Assembly: GCA_003194525.1 (NCBI GenBank)
Contig: NBIV01000038.1
Coordinates: 186,001 to 250,000, forward strand
Direction of reading: 5' to 3'
Source of the DNA: Gracilariopsis chorda
Lineage: Eukaryota > Rhodophyta > Florideophyceae > Gracilariales > Gracilariaceae
DNA length: 64,000 nt
Both the position numbers and the translations under genes were made by a program. The notes beneath the pieces are model-generated. The model had not been told where the DNA came from. It searched no databases and saw only the letters and a program-made list of their open reading frames with translations. Below are positions 57,624 to 64,000 of the stretch, piece after piece. The number at the start of each line of letters is the position of its first letter. The first letter of the stretch is position 1.

Positions 57624-58109
57624 ATGAAGCTCTTCTCCTTCTTTCTCGTTCTTGCGTTGCTTGGGGTTTGCTTGGCGGTTCCCACTGAAGATGCCGTTGC
57701 CGTTGGAGACAAGCTGGAGGAGAACCTTGGCGCCGTCCTTGCCGAACAAGCCGATCATGAAGTCATAGATGCATCAGAACGCCTTGGAGACGTATCCGAC
57801 ATTGAGGAGCTGGAGGATGAAGCCATAGACGCAGCAGAACGTTTTGAAGATGTATCCGGTATTGATGAGGTAAATGATGACGACAACATTGGGCTTGACG
57901 TATCTGACAGGAGTTACTGCAAGTACTACACCTATCACTGCTACCGTCTCAAATGCAGGAGAAGGAGGTTCCCGTACAAGTACAGGGGTTACGGGGGCAA
58001 GGGTAAGGGTAAGCTTAAGTGCACGAAGAAGAACTTCTCGCGCCGTTATAAGCCGAGTTGTCTGTGGAAGAAGACCTGCTGGTGCACGAAGAAGTGCCGT
58101 TATTACTAA
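57624..58109 (+). CDS. Secreted cationic eight-cysteine peptide precursor (161 aa)
   Basis: I chose the ATG at 57624 rather than the upstream ATG-like codons of the longer frame because it gives a textbook signal peptide: MKLFSFFLVLALLGVCLA, cleavage after about residue 18. Residues 19-96 form an acidic segment (28 Asp/Glu, 4 Lys/Arg) containing a duplicated block, residues 46-62 and 66-82 (VIDASERLGDVS and AIDAAERFEDVS), 60 bp apart. Residues 97-161 have 23 Lys/Arg, no acidic residue, 11 Tyr and eight Cys with spacing C6C4C21C12C5C1C3C. The ending CWCTKKC resembles the CXCX3C end of plant-type defensins, but the CX3C of that fold is absent. Arg96 is a likely processing site. It acts outside the cell or in a vesicle; an antimicrobial or structural role is possible but unproven. 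No intron is visible. Confidence 0.8.
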   Translation: MKLFSFFLVLALLGVCLAVPTEDAVAVGDKLEENLGAVLAEQADHEVIDASERLGDVSDIEELEDEAIDAAERFEDVSGIDEVNDDDNIGLDVSDRSYCKYYTYHCYRLKCRRRRFPYKYRGYGGKGKGKLKCTKKNFSRRYKPSCLWKKTCWCTKKCRYY

Positions 58110-58336
58110 TAGACAAATTGCTGGAGCGATGTTTATGCATGCCCCAAGCTTGGGAATGGGGAGGTAACTCTTACCGTGCGAAAGAGCGCTGGAAAGGAAG
58201 TCGCTGAGTATGTTGTGTAGATGTAGGAGCTTTTCTCACTCAGGCATGCCGGTACCTCTTTTCGTTTTGTTTTCGTCTTTGCTAGACAAAGCAAGATCTG
58301 AAGTAAAAACCTGTTGCTGTTCTTATTCTTCACCGT

Positions 58337-58367
<31 letters not shown>

Positions 58368-60473
58368 TCACCAAAGAGACGTTTGGTTTGTGCACACTGT
58401 AGTTCACCAACGTTAAACGGTAGATTGGTCAACCTTTCCCGGGCACTGCCTAGTGGGCGGCGCCCTATTCCAAGACAGCGGTATTAAATTCCAGAACTTT
58501 CCACTGGTGGATCCAGTCAATTCTTCATCTGGCTTTCTCGTCAGGCACAACCTCATAATCTCTAGTGGCCTTTTCGGAAGGTCGACAAACCTCGGCACTG
58601 CCGAGGCGGTAGGTGCAACTGCGTGGCCTTGAGCGTGTGACTCCAAAGCCACAAACCCTTTCGAACAAAGGCGTTCGTCAGCCCACTACCCTTCGGATTA
58701 AGCAAGCACGTACCCGGAAGGGGGTTTTGGAGCCAGTGTTGAGATGCCTCGTTACAAGAATGCATCGCGAGCAAGGCCCGACATGCGCCATTTTAGCCTA
58801 TTCCCTCTCTACTCACACAACGTCCAGGATATACGCAACCCGCCTTTGTATGGTGTGTCTGACTCCTCGACACAACTACGCTGCTGGAGCGAAATAGGTT
58901 TGCACGTGGATCACTAACGGAGCGCAGAGACCGTCGCCTTCGGCTCGGGACCTAATTTTGCTCTGTCGTGCCCCGAGAATTGAACTCCATTTGCAACATA
59001 ACTCGTACTTTAATCTCTCAGAGCATTCCGAGGGGTGAAAACTGCATTTCAACTCACTGCTTTGTTCGATGTTTTTTCACACGCGCCCTAACCTATCTAC
59101 GAGTTGTTTGATTAAACGAAACGAAACTGGAGAGCGATTCTCGAGAAATCAGGCATTTACACGTTGCCTCCAAACGCTTCGAGATTTCGATAAGGTAGGA
59201 AGCACGATTGTTGCTGCCGACATAAAACGAAGGTGGAAGTTCGAAGAATCTTCAAAACTGCAATCAGTACAAAACTAGCTTCCACCCGACAAGACAAAAA
59301 GAAAAACCTTGCATACTTCGGCGTTGAGTGACTTGCTTGGACGTCGGCATGGTGCAAAGGTGGACCTCAGGGTACTGAATTGTCTCTGGGAGGGTATTGG
59401 GCAGGTGTTAAGTGAAAACTCATACAATGAACCCCTGGGTGAAAGCATGAAGTTGACGGCGTGACACTTTTACATTTCTTAAAAATTAGCAACTCATAGA
59501 ACGCCCCTCTATGGGGCGTTCTAAGGGGCGTTCTATGTTACCTTCGATACATAATAAGAAGACACGTCACGTCAGTGATGGAGACGAACACGAGAAAGCC
59601 ATGCGCGTGGTATTCGATCAATTGCCGGCATATGAAACTTGACATGAGGCCCTGTTTCATTCTAATTTTTTTCTAGTTGAAATATGGCATTTGAAATATC
59701 AATTGGAAGCAACTTGGCATTTGAAATATCGATTGGAAGCAACTTGCAGAATTAACCATGACCTGCTTGAAAACTGAACGACCGCACTCATCAGCAAAAC
59801 TCCTAAGTGCCAGCAGGGTACCGTTGTCTCTACACTGGCTGGCTTTGAGCTCTCATCGAGGCCCGTCGATCATCTCTTACTGCAGGGTAAATATATGATA
59901 TGCCTCGATATCGGCGGAGATCTCATGAACCGACATGTATGGGTGATTGTACCCACGAACGAGATTGGATTGGCGAGCACGAAAAGGTGAAAAGCTGGCC
60001 CAGAGCCGCATGCAAGGTAGAAATCAACCCTTTACCAGTTTCCCTTCGAGTGATTGCACCAGTTCTTCGATATAACATGCTTATCCGCTGTAACTCGACG
60101 TGTAGCCAACCAACCGCATCGCAGGAATGCTTATAAATAAATTAAAAATGATACCGAGATCATAGGACCGATATCCGTATCACCATCAATGGAGTGAGAT
60201 AACCATGGACCGTTACATTATTCTCACTGGATTGGTGTGATATAAGTTATAGGATTGCTAACGTTAATCCTTACTGGTATGTTCGTAAACAGAGAGAGAG
60301 AGAGAAAATTCTTGGGAACACGCATGATATTTGAATACAGGGACTTAATGAGAACGAAAGGGGTGCTTCCAGGTTCATATCTCGAAGCAATGGAAGCAAA
60401 ACGAGCAAGCTTTTGTTTCGCTTCATTACGGAACTTCTTGTGCATCCAATGTGGACCTACAGATATATACCTG
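58110..60473. other. Intergenic region between the two host genes, with small repeats
   Basis: No gene is supported. There is a TG microsatellite at 58341-58367 (13 units) and a 30-bp direct repeat twice at 59685-59744 (TGGCATTTGAAATATC...). An inverted repeat CATAGAACGCCCC/GGGGCGTTCTATG spans 59495-59537, with an extra GGGGCGTTCT inside, so two alternative stems can form. A GA run precedes the peptidase region near 60,290. Confidence 0.6.
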
Positions 60474-60481
60474 TATAAAAG
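60474..60481 (+). promoter_or_regulatory. TATA box of the M20 peptidase gene
   Basis: TATAAAAG lies 159 bp before the ATG at 60633, a similar arrangement to the peptide gene. Its position inside the longer open frame from 60255 argues that the upstream part of that frame is not translated. Confidence 0.6.
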
Positions 60482-60632
60482 CACCATCGTCTGGAGGTGT
60501 ATTTTATTAAGCCTACCTCGCTTATCCCGTCTCGAACTTCATTTCTTGCGACGCCTGTGCCTTGAACGTCAGACTCTCATTTCGAGACAAACGCACCAGA
60601 CTTTACAAATAAGCGACCAAGAAACCGTAAAC

Positions 60633-62471
60633 ATGAGTAAAGCTGATCGAGGTCTCTTCGAAGATTTGTGGGCTCAATGGCAAACAGAAACGGAATACCT
60701 TTGCAAAATCCAGACATGGCGGGGGACATCTGAAACAGAACCCCAGGTCAAGACAAACCTTATGGCATGTCGCCAATACATATTTGGCATCGCTACAGAC
60801 TTCAACAACACGATCAAACACCACAAACTTGTTCCGTTTCAGTGGTGCATGAAAGGAGAGACAACGAAGGAAGATCCGTCAGACGAAGATATCTTATCCA
60901 GTGACTTCTGGGTGTTTGGTTTCCGTGTTGGTCCGGATTCCGCAGAGAACAAGCTCGCCTTAATATGCCATCTTGATACTGTCCCCGCTACTGAGAATGA
61001 AGAGTGGAAGCCCTTCGATCCAGTGGTGCGTGAAAGAGAATACCCAGGTGGTACTGTGAGTCCTCAAGATTTTTTGGTATGCCGTGGAGGTATAGATGAT
61101 AAGGGACCAGCAGCATCAGCATTCCTTACGGTTCGTGGTTTGGTTCAGACCTACGATGAAAGCGATGTCTTTTCAAACACGCAACTTGAACTCATTTTTG
61201 ACACTTCCGAAGAGACGAATATGTCCACGCCCAAGTACATGGCAGCCTCTCCCAGGAATCCAGATTTTGGTGTTGTGTACGATGCGATGTGGATCGTCCG
61301 CGCTGAAAAGGGCGGTGAACGACCGAAGTTCTTCGTGGATGCTCCTACCTCGGCCCCGTCCGACTCCAAGCTGTACATATCGTCGTTAATCTCATCACCG
61401 GACAACTCATGCAATACCATCCCAGACTGGGCAGAAGCCCGAATTTGCGGTGATTCGGCTTCCTTGGATGCTTTTCTGTCATCGGTACAACAGGATTTCC
61501 AAGACTTTGAGTACGATGATCCGGCGTACCATAGAGGAACGTTAGATTCACGTCCGATCTTCTCTGCTAACGGGAGTCTTGAAGCGGTAGTGCTCAAGAT
61601 CGGTGTAGAAGGTGCGCAGCATGGATCGGCTCCGGACGAAAACCGAGAGAAAGGAGTGAACCCGTTTGTTTCCTTGGCAAACTTCTTGGGCGGACTTTCG
61701 GATCAAGGGCGCTTCGAGGTCAATGGGTACACATCCATGACAAAGTTCATCAAATGGACTTGGGGTACGTATGCTTTTGGAGAAGGAGAAAACACAAAGG
61801 ACGTTCTCTATAAGTTTGACGACATCTTCCAAGAAGGCAATGGAACTACGTATGCGGTTACCAAGCTGTCCACGACAAAGGTTACAGACAAAACGGCTGA
61901 GGAAATTAAACTGGAGATTGATATCAGGTATGCTCTTCCACATCATAAGGAGCAATGGGATGGAGTGACAGAAGGAGAACTTGAAGGGGCAAGTACGTTT
62001 AGTGAGGACTTTGGGGACTTAGTGATGCAGTTCAACAAGGAGAATCCAAATGAGCCTAGTGTTAGATTGGAAACAGACACTATCTTTGGACCGGATATTC
62101 GCGATCCTGAACAAAACGAGAACTACCAGAAGGCGATAGCAGCGTACATGAACGTTATGAAAGAGAAACCGAAGCTCTTGGCAATTGGAGGTGGGACGGA
62201 TGCCAAAGGAATAACTACGTTGATTGCGATGGGACCGCTTTTTGATACTAGGATGGGAATGCCCATCAGCTACCACGGCATCAACGAGGGAGCTCCAATT
62301 ATAGACATGAAGAGAAGCACCGAGATTCTATACAACGTTTTTGCGGAGGAACTGGAAAGTCCCAGCCATCAGGGATTAGGAAAGAGAGAGAAGCAGACTA
62401 GGTCTTTAAAGGCTGTTGCGGCTTTAGATAGGCTTCACGCTCGGGGACGCAAGCACTGCTGCTCTCGCTGA
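60633..62471 (+). CDS. M20-family metallopeptidase, PepV-like dipeptidase (612 aa)
   Basis: The frame is open from 60255 but has a TATA box at 60474, so I start at ATG 60633 (MSKADRG). The M20 metal and catalytic motifs are all present: HLDTVP (His113, Asp115), RGGIDDKGP (Asp155/156), TSEETNM (Glu193, Glu194), YDAMW (Asp217) and a late SYHGINEGAP (His548). EGAQHGSAPDE (His330), IDIRYALP and GGTDAKGI match the PepV/Xaa-His dipeptidase branch, in which a lid domain binds the substrate ends. It would be a two-zinc cytosolic enzyme that hydrolyses short peptides. At 612 aa it is longer than bacterial PepV (about 470), with extra residues at both ends and a basic C-terminus. No signal peptide and no intron. 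Confidence 0.85.
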   Translation: MSKADRGLFEDLWAQWQTETEYLCKIQTWRGTSETEPQVKTNLMACRQYIFGIATDFNNTIKHHKLVPFQWCMKGETTKEDPSDEDILSSDFWVFGFRVGPDSAENKLALICHLDTVPATENEEWKPFDPVVREREYPGGTVSPQDFLVCRGGIDDKGPAASAFLTVRGLVQTYDESDVFSNTQLELIFDTSEETNMSTPKYMAASPRNPDFGVVYDAMWIVRAEKGGERPKFFVDAPTSAPSDSKLYISSLISSPDNSCNTIPDWAEARICGDSASLDAFLSSVQQDFQDFEYDDPAYHRGTLDSRPIFSANGSLEAVVLKIGVEGAQHGSAPDENREKGVNPFVSLANFLGGLSDQGRFEVNGYTSMTKFIKWTWGTYAFGEGENTKDVLYKFDDIFQEGNGTTYAVTKLSTTKVTDKTAEEIKLEIDIRYALPHHKEQWDGVTEGELEGASTFSEDFGDLVMQFNKENPNEPSVRLETDTIFGPDIRDPEQNENYQKAIAAYMNVMKEKPKLLAIGGGTDAKGITTLIAMGPLFDTRMGMPISYHGINEGAPIIDMKRSTEILYNVFAEELESPSHQGLGKREKQTRSLKAVAALDRLHARGRKHCCSR

Positions 62472-63125
62472 GTGTTAGACATGTTACTGGGATACGCATC
62501 GTGTATTACACAAGCAGCACTCGCTTCCCTACACACTCTATGTCAAACGGATGACATCTACTGTTGTCCTGCTCAGTGAGCATGAGCTTTAATTGCAGGA
62601 AATAGATACATTTCTCATTTGGGGTGAGTTAGCGCTTTTAAAAGCCATTATTTATGAAAAGTAAATCTTACGCTTCGCGGCTTCTCATAACGTTCTCTCA
62701 GCGGGGCGACTTCTAAAGACAACGAAGACCGGTACATTTGCTGCGAGTTGTGACGACGACATGATGAGGCAATAGGGATATTACGCAGTGAAAGTGGCTT
62801 ATACGTTCGTATTTGTCAATGCGGTAACACGAGTTAGGTCTTGAATGGTGAAGAGTGCGGCAATTATGAAGTCGCGTGAACACCATCCTCGAACAATCTC
62901 ACGTTCACCTTCCCCAATTGCCCTGTTTCAAGACACACCGGTATGGCGGACAAACCACCAGCGACCGCCTCCGGAGCATCAGCCATTTAGCCAGCAGTTT
63001 CACAGCAAATCTCTAACCTTCTTGATCACCAAACATCCCCATCAAACGCCACCTCTACTTCGCTGTCTTCAAAAACATCCGAAGTATATAAAGAATAAAA
63101 TTTTGTAAAACGATGATTCAGTAAT
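62472..63125. other. Spacer after the peptidase gene
   Basis: It holds the presumed 3' untranslated region and AT-rich DNA. An 87-codon frame at 62845-63108 is Pro/Ser/His-rich without recognised features. Confidence 0.4.
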
Positions 63126-63609
63126 TGTGAGCCCTGACAGCGTGAAAGCCGTGAGTGCAACAAGAGTAGTGAGACAAGTGACTAGGATGTGGAGGCTTTA
63201 TTCTCTGACTGGTCGATGGTGTTCCCTCTCTCCGCATCTTTCTTTCCTCCGGACTTTTATACCGTTCATAGTGCACAAAATGTCTCCGGTACAAGACCGA
63301 TTACAACGGCCTACATCCAAATCAGCCCGATTAGAAGTTACAGCTCTTCTGATTTCAACCTAATTACAACTGCCTACATCCAAATGTGCCCGATTAGAAG
63401 TTACAGCTGTTCCGATTTCAACCTCTTCATTCATTACTGTTGCAGTGAGGGTATGGTTTACTTAGAGTTGGTCTGCTTATGACTGGTGCAGTTAACCGCC
63501 GGCGGTACTGTACTGTGCGGTCTGACGCGGTCAGACGGTTGGTGTGTAGATTGAGGAGAAGGACGCAGTACGCGGTGAGCAACAAGAGTCGATTTTTTGC
63601 GGTCTGACA
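63126..63609 (-). repeat. 3' LTR of a Ty1/copia element (about 484 bp)
   Basis: On the minus strand it runs from TGTCAGACCG to GGGCTCACA (TG...CA) after the stop of the copia pol frame. It contains TATAAAAG (complement of 63254-63261) and, about 55 bp later, AATAAA (complement of 63197-63202), as expected for U3-R-U5. Two tandem copies of a 63-bp unit (63301-63426) lie upstream of the TATA box. The 5' limit is less certain because no clear purine tract precedes it. Confidence 0.6.
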
Positions 63610-63664
63610 GTTCTGGGTGTTGCCAGCCTTGTTGAAATTGTGATACTGTAGTAATATTGCGGCG

Positions 63665-63999
63665 GTCATAAGAAGGTGATTGAGAGCTGAAAATAATCCG
63701 CTCTCTTGAGTGTCTTGTTTAGTATATTGGCTTTCATTCGATGCAATGGTACGTGACGAATCTCAATGGCTCGGGTGTCGTGGTGATAGTGTAGGTAGTG
63801 ATGGCAAACGTCGATAAATTTTCGCAGCTTGGTTGGGGCTGTATTTAGTGCTACCTTGATGGCTGTTTGATTGTCAATGAGGTGTTTTGTAGGTGGTGAA
63901 TGGGCATGATGTACCTCTGATAAGATTTGTTGACACGAAATAATTTCCTGGGTGGCCTTCGTGGCGGCAATGTATTTGCCTTTGCACGTACTGAGTGCG
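63665..63999 (-). CDS. Ty1/copia pol, RNase H end, partial at the window edge
   Basis: This frame is open from the window end to TGA 63665-63667 with no start codon, since the gene begins outside. Motifs are ALSTCKGKYIAATKATQEI, HLIDNQTAIKVALN, FIDVCHHYLHYH, IRHVPLHRMKANILNKTL. These match the copia RNase H (Glu in the first block replaced by Lys-Gly-Lys, Asp in IDNQTA present). It removes RNA from RNA-DNA hybrids during reverse transcription. No stop occurs in 111 codons, so this copy may be young. Confidence 0.85.
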
Positions 64000-64000
64000 A

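Noticed and set aside
60255..60632. A 126-residue N-terminal extension of the M20 peptidase
   Set aside because: It starts at a TTG, contains the TATA box and a GA run, has no resemblance to a targeting or folded domain, and the family N-terminus aligns from the ATG at 60633.
1..64000. tRNA, rRNA, CRISPR arrays or bacterial operon elements
   Set aside because: I looked for T-loop (GGTTCGANTCC) patterns, regularly spaced short repeats and Shine-Dalgarno-led gene runs and saw none. A dedicated covariance-model search would be decisive for tRNAs.

Overview
The window is a repeat-dominated stretch of a eukaryotic nuclear genome. Evidence for this is the LTR retrotransposons (Ty3/gypsy and Ty1/copia), Harbinger- and Helitron-type relics, promoters of the TATAAAAG type, and no bacterial operon features or Shine-Dalgarno sites. 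The two convincing host genes have no visible introns. That would fit a compact-gene lineage such as a red alga, an oomycete or a fungus-like protist, but the sequence alone does not let me name the organism.

Layout. (1) 1-24,220: three head-to-tail copies of one Ty3/gypsy chromodomain element (family A) that share single 391-bp LTRs between neighbours. All copies are broken, and some of the breaks are shared by all three. (2) 13,925-23,194: a 9,270-bp element of a second family (B, minus strand) sits inside the integrase of the third A copy, with two 813-bp LTRs and a 5-bp target duplication carrying one mismatch. (3) 24,221-29,074: a fourth A LTR fused to a diverged relative of A (element D). 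(4) 29,600-32,200: two PIF/Harbinger transposase remnants around a lone B/C-type LTR. (5) 32,760-43,581: element C, an older plus-strand relative of B with 796-bp LTRs. Its gag is split by a 1,062-bp solo LTR of another family, with an exact TAGAC duplication. (6) 44,222-44,935: a decayed MCM3-like fragment, followed by a weak Myb/SANT-like relic. (7) 47,470-52,320: a gag-bearing retroelement relic and then a Helitron-type helicase relic with a candidate 3' end. (8) 52,321-57,490: mostly featureless AT-rich DNA with one 360-bp imperfect palindrome. (9) 57,490-62,471: the host genes, namely a secreted, highly cationic eight-cysteine peptide precursor and an M20-family metallopeptidase. (10) 63,126-64,000: the 3' LTR and RNase H end of a Ty1/copia element running off the window.

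How it works together. Most of the window is layered insertions: B is younger than the A array, and the TAGAC solo LTR is younger than C. Elements B and C both carry an extra open reading frame on the opposite strand, between the chromodomain and the 3' LTR and convergent with pol. It is about 600 codons in C and internally shortened in B, and I do not recognise it. It and the charge-balanced secreted peptide are the most likely places for undescribed biology. No RNA genes, CRISPR arrays or replication origins were recognised.
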